Positions 25,008-35,890 are shown, numbered from the stretch's first letter. The stretch is DNA of 64,000 nt from Cephalopachus bancanus (GCA_027257055.1 JAPVLO010000097.1:7231001-7295000); one strand, 5' to 3'. Notes: generated by a model from the letters alone, not told the origin. Made by a program: numbers and translations.

Positions 25008-25360
25008 TTGGGATATTATGCAACCATAAAGAAGGACAAACATATGGACTTCGCAGCAACTTGGATGGATTTAGAGTCAATCATACTCAGTGATCTATCA
25101 CAAAAACAAGGAGCAGAACACCATTTGCTCTCACTCATAAGCGGACCCTGAACAATTACCATAATACTATAAGAAAGGGATTGGCAGTAGTGGGATACTG
25201 CCGGGGTGGGAGGAGGGACATAACACCAATAAGGGTACCTGATCTCAAACCAAGCAAAGTGGGGACCAAAGGGAGGCCCAAACTTTACGTGCATGAGGAC
25301 CACTTGTATACCTAATCCTGAATTGTACCCCACAGCTTTAAAATTAAAAAAAAAGAAAAA
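25008..25360 (+). mobile_element. 5'-truncated young L1, sense
   Basis: Begins in the end of ORF2 (GGGATATTATGCAACCATAA), passes TCTCACTCATAAGCGGACCC, and runs into a 3' UTR with CATGAGGACCACTTGTATAC and CTAATCCTGAATTGTACCCC before an A-rich tail. The pair GAAAACATGTATG (24995-25007) and GAAAACATACATG (25361-25373) is the target-site duplication. The 3' UTR matches 11280-11366 and, reversed, 39774-40203, and is not the human L1PA 3' UTR. Confidence 0.9.
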
Positions 25361-25373
25361 GAAAACATACATG

Positions 25374-26084
25374 GGAGAATCTCAATTCACTCAGATAGGT
25401 AGAGATTTGAGGTAGTTTCACATATTCGCAGTCCAGATCAGCTCACGGACAGAAGACTGGGTTTTCTGCCCATCTGAAATGAAGCCAGATGGCGATTCTT
25501 CTCTACTCTTTTCAGTTAAAACCTAGCTGTACAAGGTGCTGTTGGTGCAGCCCAGAGCTTCTTCCCCCAAGGGGACACCCCACCCTCAGCTGCTGTGAGT
25601 ATGGGCAGCTGCCCAACACTGCCCCCTCTCAGGAGGACCACCTGACCTTGAGGAGGGAGGGAAAGAGTGGGGGGAAGGGCTGGAGGGGTGGGAAGTGCAG
25701 GGGTGGAAAGGAAGGACAGGGTTCTGCCTTCTGCAGAGGGAAGTCCTGCAGCCAGTGACGGGACTGCCTCAAGACAGAGATGTCTGCGGGATGGATTGTA
25801 TTCCAGACTCCGCTCCAACTGAGGGAGGGCTTGATCTGGCACCACCTCCTTGCTTGGCTTGCCCATCCCCCCATCTGCTTTCCACACTCGCCTGCAGGTG
25901 CTTCTGGAACAGCACTTCCATGGTGACCAAATCTCTGTCTCAAGCTCTGCTTCTGGGGAATCTGACTTAACATATTTGCTTAACTGTTGATTTTGGTTCC
26001 CACTTTGGTCCTGAGACACTTACAAAAAAAAAATGGTTGGTCCTGTTTTTTTTTTTTTTTAACCTCAACAGATTGGAATTTCAA
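25374..26084. other. GC-rich unassigned segment
   Basis: 25540-25900 is GC-rich with a G/A-rich tract (AGGGAAAGAGTGGGGGGAAG). A 167-codon minus frame spans 25516-26019 but is Pro/Leu-rich with no recognisable domain, as expected of chance translation of a purine/pyrimidine-biased tract. GGGGAATCTGACTTAAC on the edge resembles an old LTR end. A10 and T16 runs lie at 26024-26060. Confidence 0.3.
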
Positions 26085-26270
26085 TGAACTATATGCCAAA
26101 CAAACCTTTTTAGTCGTTTGTCTAATCTACTCACTCACTCACTTATACACTATTTTTTGGTGGTCTATTATGTATCAGGCACTGAGTTATGGTTTATGGA
26201 TGGACAAAGAATCATAAGCCGTGGTTCCTGCCCTCAAGGAACTTTCAGTAGTTATGGAAAGACATGCATA
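26085..26270 (-). mobile_element. L2 LINE 3' end, antisense
   Basis: ATTATGTATCAGGCACTGAG and CCTGCCCTCAAGGAACTTTC follow the antisense L2 3' pattern ('...tatgtgccaggcact...ctgccctcaaggagctt'). Confidence 0.6.
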
Positions 26271-26279
26271 TGGGTGTAA

Positions 26280-26500
26280 CGGAAAAAGCACAGAGTTTGG
26301 GGTTGGAGAGACCTGAGGTCAAATCCTGTTTCTGCCATTTATTACTGTGAGAACTTAGACAAGTCACTTAAACCCCATAAACCTCAGCTTCCTTATCTGT
26401 CAAATGGAAATAAAAATCCCTACTTTGTAGGGTGGTTGGGAGGATTAACTCAGTGCTTAGCACACAGTACTTGCTCAATAAATGGCTAGCTAATATTATC
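26280..26500 (+). mobile_element. MIR SINE, nearly full length
   Basis: CAGAGTTTGGGGTTGGAGAG, ACCTGAGGTCAAATCCTG, CAAGTCACTTAAACCCC, CTTATCTGTCAAATGGAAAT, GTAGGGTGGTTGGGAGGAT and AGTACTTGCTCAATAAATGG follow MIR from head to tail. One of the clearest MIRs in the window. Confidence 0.9.
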
Positions 26501-26589
26501 AAAACAGAAAAGGGGAATGATGCAGTTTGTAAGACAGTTACAACCACAGTATTCAGGGAATATGGTAATAAGAAGAGGGAGAGCACTTT

Positions 26590-27080
26590 TAGCTAATTAC
26601 ATCAGTTAAGATTAGGTTTGGTTTCTACAAAAAAGGGATCCAAGTTAATAGGGGCTTAAACAAATTGGAAACTGATTTCTCCTTCAGGTAAAGCCGGGAG
26701 ATCAGCAGCTGGACTGGGATGGCAGTTCTCTTCACTAAAACATCAGGAATGTAGGCTCTTTTTGGTTCATAATTAAGCATTCTTAGGCTGTGGCCTGCAT
26801 TCTCAGGGTGCAAGATATGCCCAGAGCTCCAGTTGTCACAGCTGATACTAGGAAGCTGGATAGAGAAAGGAATGATGAAAAATAGGAATGAAGGGCATAC
26901 AAAAACTTTTTTAAAAAAATGAAACCTGTCTCAGAGCAGACATACTAAATTTCTGCTTACATTCCATTGGTTGAACTTAACCACATGACCATGCTTAGCT
27001 GCAGGAGAAATTGAGAAATGTAGCCATTATTCTGAAAGATTATGAGCCTAGTTCAAATCTAGAGTTCTATTTCTATGGAA
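26590..27080. other. probable old repeat, unclassified
   Basis: GGCTGTGGCCTGCATTCTCA, CCAGTTGTCACAGCTGATAC and CCATTGGTTGAACTTAACCA look like a widely dispersed mammalian MER-type repeat in antisense, but I cannot name it. No coding potential is recognised. Confidence 0.3.
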
Positions 27081-27284
27081 GAAGGAAAAAAATAGCTATT
27101 GAAGGACAACTAGACAATTGGCCTCACTTGAAGAACGTGTTCTTGGAGGAAGAGATATTTTAGCTAGATCTGAAAACTGAGTAAAATCTGAGAATGTGAG
27201 GATTGGAAGATATTTTCTGTTGAAAGGAAAACTAGAACAAAGGGTGGAGGTTCTCAAGATTTTATACACTACAGAAAATGGTTC

Positions 27285-27545
27285 ATTCACAGATTTGTTC
27301 ATTAATTCATTATTTATTTATTGTGCCCCTACAATGGCATTGTTCCGGGTACTGGGAATACAGTCATAAAAAGACAATGCCTGGCTCCCATGAGACTCAC
27401 ACTGGGAGAAGACTGAAATCATTAGCAAATAAATGAATACTACTAAAAAATAATAAAGCAGGCTCAGAGAGTAACTCCACTGGTCATGGAAATCCTCTCT
27501 GAGGAAATGACATTTGACCAGAAACCTAAAATGAGAATGAGCCAG
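27285..27545 (-). mobile_element. L2 LINE, antisense
   Basis: TTCATTAATTCATTATTTAT, ACTGGGAATACAGTCATAAA, CTGGCTCCCATGAGACTCAC and CTCTCTGAGGAAATGACATT fit the L2 3' region on the minus strand. Confidence 0.8.
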
Positions 27546-27587
27546 CCATACCCCTCATTGGAAAGTACTTCTTAAAAGTCATCAACA

Positions 27588-28858
27588 GCCACGCATCACT
27601 TAACAGTGGAGGCACATTCTGAGAAATGCATTATTGGGTGATCTTGTCATGTGACCGTCATAGTGTGCACTTACACAAACCTAGATGGTATAGCCTACTG
27701 TACACCAGGGCTGCATGGTGTGGCCTATTGCTCCTAGACTACAAACCTGTACAGCATGTTACTGTACTGACTACTGCAGGTAACTGTAACACAGTGGTAA
27801 GTTCTATGTAACTAAACATAGAAAAGATACAAAGATAAATAATGGTACACTTGCATAGGACACTTACCATGAAAGGAGCTTAAGGACTGTAAGTTGATTT
27901 TAATGAGTCAGTGAGTGAGTGGTGAGTGAACGTGAAGGCTTAAGGTATTACCATACCCTACTGTAGACCTTACACTTAGGCTACACGGAATTCATACAAA
28001 AAATATTTTCTTTCTTCAATAATAAATTGACCTGTAATTTTTTAACTTTATAAACTTTAAAATTTCTGTCTTTAACTTTTTGACTCTTTTGTAATAACAC
28101 AGTGTAAAACACAAACACAGCAGTATAGAAATGTTTTCGTTCTGGGCAACCTTCTCAGGTCCCCTCCCACTTTGGAAGCGTTTCTGTCCTCTCAATTAAT
28201 TCTGCCTTCTCACCTAAAAAAAAAAAAAAAAAAAAGAAATGTTTTTTAGATCATTATTCTGTAAGTTTTCTTCTATTTTTAAAATTTTTATTTATCCTTG
28301 TTTTATTTCTTAAACTTTTTTGTTAAACACTAAGTCGCAAGCACACCCATTATCCTATGCCTACACAGTGTTAGAATCATCAGTGTCACTGTCTTCCACT
28401 TTCATATCTTATCCCACTGGAAGGTCTTCAGGAGGAAGAACATGCATGGCTCTGTCGTCTCCTGTGATAACAGTGGAATTCCTCCTGGAAGACCTCCTGA
28501 AAGACCTGCCTGATTTCCCAATTAACTTAAAAAAATAATTAAAAGGAATAGACTCTAAAATGACAATAGCAAGTACAGTATAGTAAATACCTAAATCAAT
28601 AGCACTGTTGCTTATTATATTATATGTGTACTGTACATAATTGGATGTGTAATACCTTTATACAAATGACAGTGCAGTGGGTTTGTTTACACCAGCATCC
28701 CCACAAACACATGAGCATTGCATTGCACTACTTTAGGTTGGCTCTGATGTCACTAGGCAATAGGAATTTTTGAGCTCCATTGTAATTTTATGGGACCACT
28801 GTCATATATGCAGACTATCGTTGACTCAAATGTTAATTACATGGTGCATGACTGTATA
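27588..28858 (+). mobile_element. long Tigger3/4-like DNA transposon with nested insert
   Basis: Ends ACAGCCACGCATCACTTAAC and (reverse) ACAGTCATGCACCATGTAAT form terminal inverted repeats, flanked on the right by TA. Internal blocks AGATGGTATAGCCTACTG, CTGTACAGCATGTTACTGTA and TTTATGGGACCACTGTCATA match the Tigger3/4 group and the reverse copy at 19677-20008. At about 1.16 kb without the insert it keeps far more interior than the other copy, but no intact transposase frame remains. The nested retroposon at 28138-28234 interrupts it. Confidence 0.78.
28138..28234 (+). mobile_element. tiny poly(A) retroposon, copy A
   Basis: A 78-base body (28138-28215) with GGTCCCCTCCCACTTTGG and TCTGTCCTCTCAATTAATTC is followed by about 20 A. 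It is bracketed by an 11-bp target-site duplication, AGAAATGTTTT, at 28127-28137 and 28235-28245. The body matches 55016-55089 (minus strand) at most positions. AATTAA here stands where the other copy has AATAAA. The arrangement (pyrimidine-rich, poly(A) signal about 17 bases before the tail) resembles the R region of a gammaretrovirus-type LTR. Retroposition by L1 machinery is inferred from tail and duplication. Confidence 0.85.
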
Positions 28859-28899
28859 TGCATTATAAATTATATACATGTATATAATTATTTGACATT

Positions 28900-29090
28900 C
28901 TATACACATATAAAATGTTAGGTCGTGGTAAGTGCTGTGGAGAAAAATAAAGCAGAATGGTGAAATGAAGGATACCAAGTTATTATTTTAGAGACAGCTT
29001 CTCCATGGAAGTGACATTGAAGTAGAGACCTGAATAAAATGAGGCGATGAGCCATGTGAATATTTCCATGTCAGGAGACCAGAGAGAGAT
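28900..29090 (-). mobile_element. L2 LINE fragment, antisense
   Basis: GTCGTGGTAAGTGCTGTGGA, GAAAAATAAAGCAGAATGGT and GGAAGTGACATTGAAGTAGA match L2 antisense. It overlaps the same consensus part as 27285-27545, so it is a separate insertion, not the other half of one element. Confidence 0.65.
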
Positions 29091-29324
29091 TTCTAGTTGA
29101 AATGCTAACCAGTAATCAAGAGTGTGAAATTGCCTAGCAAGACATCTGGACCATACATTTCTTGGAACTCAAACATCGGAGAGGTAGGCAGCTGAATGAA
29201 GAGTAGCTTAATGATGTTGCCGGGCTTCAAGATGATGATTGCCTCATCTTCAGGCATAATTGTGAGGCAACATCCAAACTCTCCGTGTGTGATCAGCTGA
29301 ATGTGAGCTAGCCACGAGTCATAT

Positions 29325-29570
29325 TTAATTATATAATAACAGCTAAAATTTTTGAGAATTTGCTATGTTCCTGGTACTAAGTGTTTTACATGTGTAGTCT
29401 TTATTTGATTATCACAACGATACTTTGAAGTAGATTATTGTCAGCTCCACTTTACAGATAAGGAAACTGAAGCACAGAGAGATTGAGTAACGCGTCCACA
29501 TTGCATATCAGTAAATGGCAGAAGTGGGATTCAAAGTTAGGTAGTCTGACTCCTGAAATCTATGTTCTCT
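29325..29570 (+). mobile_element. MIR SINE
   Basis: ATTTGCTATGTTCCTGGTAC, CCACTTTACAGATAAGGAAA, CTGAAGCACAGAGAGATTGA and GGCAGAAGTGGGATTCAAAG form a long, well preserved sense MIR. Confidence 0.9.
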
Positions 29571-30885
29571 TGCCTCTTGGCTTTACTGTATAGTATGATA
29601 ATCTCTTGGAGTCTAAATCCTCATGCTTTTATTTCTGCATTTCATGACATGTGACTGACTCATTCTCTGCTTCGTCAGAGGCAGTGTATTTCCTTGAGGG
29701 GTCTCAGCATTGCAACAGGAGAAGACAGACTCAATACCTGATCTATTTAACTTTCAGTATAGGCTCTTGAGAATTAAAAGAAGAGGAAAGCTGAGGATGG
29801 ATTTTATGCCATCACAACAGATTGGAAAAAAGAACAGAGGAAAAATCAGATCACCTTGGAGAACTTGTGGGGACAGGGCTGAGAAGGTAGGATTGAAAAT
29901 CTGGGAAGCCTGTAGTGCGTTTATGGAGGGACTGCTAAGCACCGTGAGTGAGTGAGTGACATTACCAGAGATGCCCATTCTGCGGAAGGTCCCTGCATAA
30001 GTGTGCACAGCTGGTGGCTCAGGTGGAGGAACTGGGAAGAACTAGACTTGCTCTTCTTGGAACTATCTGGTGAGGGTCATCCTCTGCTAGCTGCCTGCAG
30101 ATTGCCTAAGAATCCTGTAGTAGAAGGAGGTAGGCCTGTGCCCAGAGAATTTGCCGAATTGTCCTCAAACGGCTTTGAGGGACAGTGTTGCTGTCCCATA
30201 CTCTTCAGTGACACAGAGGCAATCATAATGTAGAAGAGAAAGTCCAGGTACTAGTATTTTATGTGGGATGGGTGAAGGTGGGTGTGTAGGAGGGCTAGAA
30301 TGGAGAAAGGCAGACCTTTACAATTACCTAAGTCGGAATCATCTGTGATGGTGTGGAAGATAGTTTTCTTGCGGTGACATCACATGGCAGAAATAAGTAA
30401 ATGCAGATACTTGGGTTTTGGGGTTTGGAAAATTTAGAAGTATTGGAATTCCAAGAGCTGTTGAATTTTCCGCAATCATGGGAAGTAGATTCTCAATAAA
30501 TATGAAAATTGTCCCATCTCATTAGCTTTTTTTCCTGTTTGTTGATTTATTTGTTGCCATTAGATTTTCAGTGGGGCAGTCAGGAGTAGATGTTGACAGT
30601 CTCATAGGAGAAGCCCTATTTAACAGCACTGGGCTAGAACCTAGTAGGCAGAGGAAACATTTGCTAAACAAAGGAAGGCTGCGCCTTATATTAGCCAATA
30701 AAAATATCACAAAATACCTATAAAGTTTTAAAGTTTTCTTCATTAGATGTTGCTTTCCTAGGTTGTTTGTTATAAATCCTATTTCCTTTTGAAGAATCAA
30801 TAGCTTTGATTACCAGCAATAGTCAATTAGAAAATGCAATAGTACAAAAATATTTCATTTCTGTTATCAGCAAAACTATAAAATA
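29571..30885. other. no recognised feature
   Basis: Unassigned sequence. Open frames such as 29710-29955 and 29952-30233 have no recognisable domain and start without promoter context. Confidence 0.3.
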
Positions 30886-30889
30886 TTTA

Positions 30890-31372
30890 AGAGTTCGTAT
30901 GAATAATATGCACAATACCTTTTGGAAGAATCTTACAACTACTGAAGGACAAATGAAGACTGAATAGAAAGAAATGCAAATTTAAACACTAAGATCTAGA
31001 AGATTGGCAAAAATAAAACTATCTCAACTATTCCAAATATTGATTAAGGAATGGTGAGCTAGGAACTTGCATATACAACCTGTAAGAAAGCAAAGCAGTA
31101 TAATCACTTTGGAGAACAGCTGGCACTATTGCAACAGTTATACACTGGAAATATCATAAATGTCCACCACCGAATAGGGAAATGGATAAATAGTCTCTGG
31201 CTACATTTACACAACAGATTATCACCCCCTAGCAATTAAAGAAGCATAACCTAGATCTATATGTATCATATTGATTATATCAAAATACAATGTTAAGTGA
31301 AAAAGATCAAATTATATAGAGATACCTCACCATTTATGTAAACTGAACCCATATAACATAATGCATTCTTTT

Positions 31373-31375
<3 letters not shown>
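30890..31375 (+). mobile_element. old L1 (L1M) ORF2/3' fragment, sense
   Basis: AGAAATGCAAATTTAAACAC, TATAATCACTTTGGAGAACA, TACACTGGAAATATCATAAA, GTCCACCACCGAATAGGGAA and AATGTTAAGTGAAAAAGATC are diverged blocks of the L1M ORF2 end and 3' UTR. All reading frames are broken. Confidence 0.75.

Positions 31376-31377
<2 letters not shown>

Positions 31378-31423
<46 letters not shown>
31378..31423. repeat. (CA)n microsatellite
   Basis: About 22 CA units at the downstream edge of the old L1 fragment, which is a common place for such tracts. Confidence 0.95.
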
Positions 31424-31425
<2 letters not shown>

Positions 31426-31523
31426 ATAAGGAACAAAAATCTCTAGAATTTACTTATAAAAATTGTGTATTTATTCCTACATATTTAAACTTAAGTGACC
31501 TTCAAAGTACTTCAAAGTACCTC

Positions 31524-31574
31524 ATTGATAAGCAAGGTTGAAATAAAAAATATATACTTAGGAAACATAATAGA
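31524..31574 (+). repeat. left copy of ~50-bp duplication
   Basis: ATTGATAAGCAAGGTTGAAA ... AGGAAACATAATAGA recurs at 32415-32465 with only a few differences, in the same orientation. A smaller TTCAAAGTAC doublet lies immediately upstream (31501-31520). Confidence 0.85.
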
Positions 31575-32040
31575 TGCAATACATCTATCGAGATGCTTTT
31601 CCCACCGCTCAAAACAGTTTTTGAACTTGCCAATTTTGATGCCTTTTAGTGCTTCCGCAGTTTTTCATTTCACCTCTTGCACATTGGCAAAACAGTTCCT
31701 TTGAAGACTTTTTCCTCCTGGGGAAACAAAAAAAGTCACTTGGGGTGAGGTCAGTTGAACAGGGAGGTTGGGGCACAAGGGTCATGCCATTTTGGGACAA
31801 AAACTACTGAACACTCAGTATGGTGTAGGGTGTGGGCAGGTGCGCTCATAAACCACCCATCATGAAATGGGCAAATGCATTGAAAGACTCTCCAAAAGAA
31901 AATTCACCGAAGCCAAATACAGCCTTTCACAACAACGCTAGCTGGTACACTGCGGTCGATGGGTTCCTAGAACCTAGCGGGGGATGCCTGTACTACAAAA
32001 GGGCTCGTCCTCCAAAAAATAATTCTGGATTTTTTTGATC
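31575..32040 (-). pseudogene. decayed mariner-like transposase fragment
   Basis: Read on the minus strand the open stretch at 31609-31800 gives PQPPCSTDLTPSDFFCFPR, close to the mariner signature PHPPYSPDLAPSDFFLFP with the catalytic Asp position of the DDD triad nearby. A frame change further on would continue as a WEK-type block. The upstream part (31800-32040) has stops. Tc1/mariner elements mobilise by cut-and-paste; this one is dead. I could not delimit inverted ends. Confidence 0.65.
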
Positions 32041-32414
32041 CCCCCATATATTATATGTAGCTTAAAAGGCAGACTGGTTTTCTCTGAGGTAGGAGTAGAG
32101 GAAATAAGACCAGGGAGGGGAACAGAGGCACTTGGGCTATTGTTTTGTTTCTTGTATGTATTAAGAAATTCTTAAACATTGGGTGATACACACTGAGGTA
32201 TTTCTTATATTTTCCTTTATAGTAAGTAACTTCACAGAACCTTTTCAAATTAAAACACACACATACATAGATATTTAACCCATTGTAATTTCTTATGACT
32301 TAAAAAAATTAATCTTGTCAGTTTTCTCTTTGTGTAGCACATGATGGATTAAGGTCCTTTGGCAAGGTCTCCTCAAAATGAAGTAACAATTTACATAAAT
32401 ATATAAAGTAGTAT

Positions 32415-32465
32415 GATTGATTAGCAAGGTTGAAATAAAATATATGCCTAGGAAACATAATAGAA
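32415..32465 (+). repeat. right copy of ~50-bp duplication
   Basis: GATTAGCAAGGTTGAAATAA ... CTAGGAAACATAATAGA repeats 31524-31574 about 890 bp downstream, with the mariner fragment between them. Confidence 0.85.
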
Positions 32466-33190
32466 AATAAGAAAGATATTCTTTAAATATTTTATTAGCT
32501 GAAAAATGGACACTTAGAGAGAAAATTTTACTTTGTAATCGACAGAGAAATATTCCCTGTATGATTCAAAGGGTAAACTCAGGTCAGTGAGAGAAGACTG
32601 TGGGGAGAGAGATTTTAGATCAACATGAAGAAAGCTTCCTAACAGCTAGTGGTTTAATAGTACCAGAATGCATCTCTTATTTATGCCATAGTTCAATGCA
32701 AGTTGGGCAACCCTCTCGGACAACCCCCACGAGGGTCTTCAGGTGTCCAATCCCCTTTCTTCTCATGTTGCCCCCTTATCAGTATGCAATGCCTATGTTG
32801 TTACCAAAGGAGAAAAGAAAATATGAAGGGCCATGAAGAAAGTCTATGTTCAGTTTAGAAAGTGGGGTACATCATTCCTTATGCCATTAGACTGGTCCAA
32901 ATCCCATCACATGACCACGGTGTATTTGCAAAGAAGACTGGGAAATGCAGTTTTCCAGTATGGCCAAGAAGAGGAAAGGAAATGGGATATGGATGTGTGA
33001 CATTATCTCTGCCTGAGATGCTAAAGTAGAAGAGAGAGTGAAGAGGCAGAACTTTTTATTTTACTTATTTTATTTTTTACAATGTCCTCTTCACTCCCTT
33101 CACCCAGGGGGAAGATAATATCACCTATAAATTGCTTCCTGGAATAAGTCCCAATTGTAATAGGAGGATAGAAGGCCAAAGGGACAACAT
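32466..33190. other. no recognised feature
   Basis: Unassigned. The part after 33050 may be the start of the CR1/L3 element that is clear from about 33195. Confidence 0.3.
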
Positions 33191-33194
33191 AGTT

Positions 33195-34420
33195 AGAAAA
33201 CTTAGAAAAACCTAATATGTTCGAGTCAGCAGGACCTGATGGCTTGCCCTGTAGGACACAATGAATTTTCAACTTTCATCTTAGGACTATTAGCCAGTGT
33301 TTCCCCCAAATCACAGAGGATTGGAAAGTCCCCTAAGGATAGCAAAAGGGTAAAAGAGGTGCCCATCTTCGAGAGAAAGACAGGATGACCCTGGAAATTT
33401 TAGACCTGTGAGCTTAACATCGATACCTGGGGAGATCTTGGAATAAATCATCAGATAATCAATTGGATAGCACCTGAAAGGACATAAAATACTAAACAGC
33501 AATCAGTAAAGCCTTGTAAAGAGCAAATAGTGCCAGACCAATTTAATTTCCTCCCATGATTGTGAGCAGCTAGGTAGACCAGCAGAATCGATCGATGAGA
33601 TCTATCTCAATTTTAGTAAAGATTTTGATTTTCTAAAACAGGCATTGTCTTTGACATGTTAGAAAAGTATATTTCTATCTACACTTCTGCTAGAGGCTAG
33701 AGGGTTTCATCCCATGGGGAGTTATCAATCTAGGGGGACATAATGAGTGCTGTCCCAGAGGACTTGAGGCCAGGATCTATCCTACTCAATAACTGTGTTG
33801 ATGGCCTGGATGAAGGAATTAAGACTATGCTCATTAAATTTGCAGCTGGCACTAAATTAGGTGAGTTGTTACTGCTCTGCAACACAGAAATAAAATTCAA
33901 AATGGCCTTGCATCATTGAGAAAGTGGCTTCACAAAACTGGGATAAATTTCAACGGGGACAAGTATAAAGTGGCACAGGTTACCCCACGGCCCTAGAATA
34001 GTGCCTTGGGCGTACTCAACGCTCAGCAAATATCTGCAACCATCCTTGTGAGGATGTTGTAAAGGTCCAAGTATGATAATGATGTGGAAGTGCTCTGCAA
34101 ACCACAAAGTGCCTTATAAATGGTAAAGGTCTGCACCAATAAGAGGGAAGTTATTATTAAAGGCAAGGAAATATGTCCTATGAGGAAATGTTAAAGACAG
34201 TGGAGCTGTTTAATCAAGAGATGAAAAGAGAAGAAAAAGAGATGATTTCAGGGGTGTAACCATTTTAGAAGGATTTTAACAGAAGTAACAATGCTCTCGT
34301 CTCTATTTGTGTGAAGGAAAAATGGGCTCGAATGATACAAGATGAATTTTCAGTTAGATATGAGGAAGAATGTCTTGTCCAGGTTGGGTCCACCTGTGGG
34401 GACACCACACTTCTTTTTTC
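33195..34420 (+). pseudogene. CR1/L3 LINE remnant with readable reverse-transcriptase blocks
   Basis: Sense blocks follow CR1/L3 pol in order: AGCAGGACCTGATGGCTTGC (the GPDG-type start), TGTGAGCTTAACATCGATAC (SLTSIP type), ATCTATCTCAATTTTAGTAA giving IYLNFSKDFDF for the DFSKAFD motif, then VPEDLRPGSILL and NNCVDGLDEGIKTMLIKFA for the PQGSVLGP/INDLDEGI region, ending FAAGTKLG in place of FADDTKLG near 33838-33861. The two catalytic Asp are lost, with stops and frameshifts between blocks. CR1/L3 has been inactive in placental mammals since early in their history, so 1.2 kb is unusually long survival. Confidence 0.85.
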
Positions 34421-34439
34421 CTTGTAGATGTCACACTTT

Positions 34440-34572
34440 TTCAATGCTTAGCCACTCACTGAGTCTCCCTAAGAGTAGGGTCGCTGCAGGTCCCTGTTGT
34501 ATCTGCAGTGCGTAGAACAGGGCTTGACATGTAGTATATATACCACCAATAGTTGTTGAATGAATAAACATC
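34440..34572 (+). mobile_element. L2 LINE 3' end, sense
   Basis: AGTGCGTAGAACAGGGCTTG, ACATGTAGTATATATACC and AATAGTTGTTGAATGAATAA are the diagnostic L2 3' end ('gtgcctagaacagtgcctggcacatagtaggtgctcaataaatatttgttgaatgaatga'). Confidence 0.75.
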
Positions 34573-35389
34573 AGGAGCATAACATACTGGCTCAGAACTT
34601 GGGGAATCAACATACTCAGAGATCTTTAAAAAATCGGGGTGATTTATTCTAGAACACAAAATGATCATTCCAACATTGACTTCATGACTATATGTCTATT
34701 TTAAAAAAGTGAAAATACTTATATATTCTCACCCTAGTCTTTGCTTTGGTTCTGTAACTGCCCATGAATAGGACTACTGGTGAGAGAGGAAAGGAGAAAA
34801 CTCTTGCTGCTTGTAGCTCAGCTCATCAATACCTCTTACCCAGCCACAGAACCATCATGAAGAAGAAAGGAGGAGGAAAGGAGGTACTGATCATCACAAT
34901 TTCTGCAAAATTGAATCCATTTTCTACATATCAGCTGTTCATTGCCACACTTGTTTTCTAGAACCTCTGATTCAGGCCTCAAAGCCATAATCGGTGGCTT
35001 GATGCTGGAACATTCCATCCCCAATTTTGCCCCAAGGCTTGGGATTGATAGAATGAGCCAGAAATGTCCCTGCTCCAGTTGCAAGCATTTTTATTCCAGA
35101 CATTCCCAGTTGGGATTCGAAGTTAGTTTCCCTTCCACTAAAACTTATTTTTTAGTGGATTATTGCATTATTAAGATGCCTTTTCTTTAAATAACATGCA
35201 TTATTTAGTTTTTAAGTGAAGTCATGAATTTTACACATGAATGTTCTAGAATTACACTCTTTGGGGACAGTCAACCCAGATGACTGCCTTGCAGCCTCCA
35301 CAAGTGTCTTAGAGCTGGGGGTCACCACGTCCCTTCTCAGTTTCTGAATAGGTAAGGTGAACTGAGTATGTTATGAGCCATATGTATTC
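34573..35389. other. no recognised feature
   Basis: Unassigned. Open frames on both strands at 34764-35190 show no recognisable domain. Confidence 0.3.
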
Positions 35390-35402
35390 AAGGCAGGGAT
35401 TT

Positions 35403-35877
35403 GTATTTATGTCTGTTTGTCTCTCTCTTTTATTTCAGTAGCTTTAGAGAGTACAGATAATTTTTGGTTACATGGACATTGTAGGGTGGTTAAGAAGCCT
35501 GAAGTTTGGACTTTAAAGCATAACCATCACCCCCACTAGTGCAGATTGTACCCAACAGGTGATTTTTTTATGCACCTTTTTCCTACCCTTCCCCTTCTGA
35601 GTCTCCAATGTCTGTTATACCATTCTAGATGCCTTTGGAGACCCTTAGCTTAGCTTCTACTTAAAAGTGAGAAAGTGCAGTATTCAGGTTTTTATTCCTG
35701 TGTTATTTCACATAGGATGATGGTCTTCCAACTCCATCAAAGTTGCTATAAAGACATGATTTCATTCCTTTTTGTGGTTGAATAGTATTCCATGCTATAT
35801 AATGCCACGTTTTCATCATCCACTGATCAGTTGATAGGCAATGAGGTTGATTCCACATTTTTGCAATTGTGAATTGC
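35403..35877 (-). mobile_element. L1 (primate age) 3' end, antisense
   Basis: CTTTAGAGAGTACAGATAAT, TTTGGTTACATGGACATTGT, AGATTGTACCCAACAGGTGA, ACCCTTAGCTTAGCTTCTAC and GTTGAATAGTATTCCATGCT follow the L1P 3' UTR and ORF2 end in reverse. Target-site duplication AAGGCAGGGATTT (35390-35402) and AAAGCAGGGATTT (35878-35890). Confidence 0.88.
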
Positions 35878-35890
35878 AAAGCAGGGATTT

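Noticed and set aside
25516..26019. 167-codon minus-strand open frame
   Set aside because: Pro/Leu/Ser-rich translation of a biased purine/pyrimidine tract. No domain, no splice or promoter context, and other frames there are also open.
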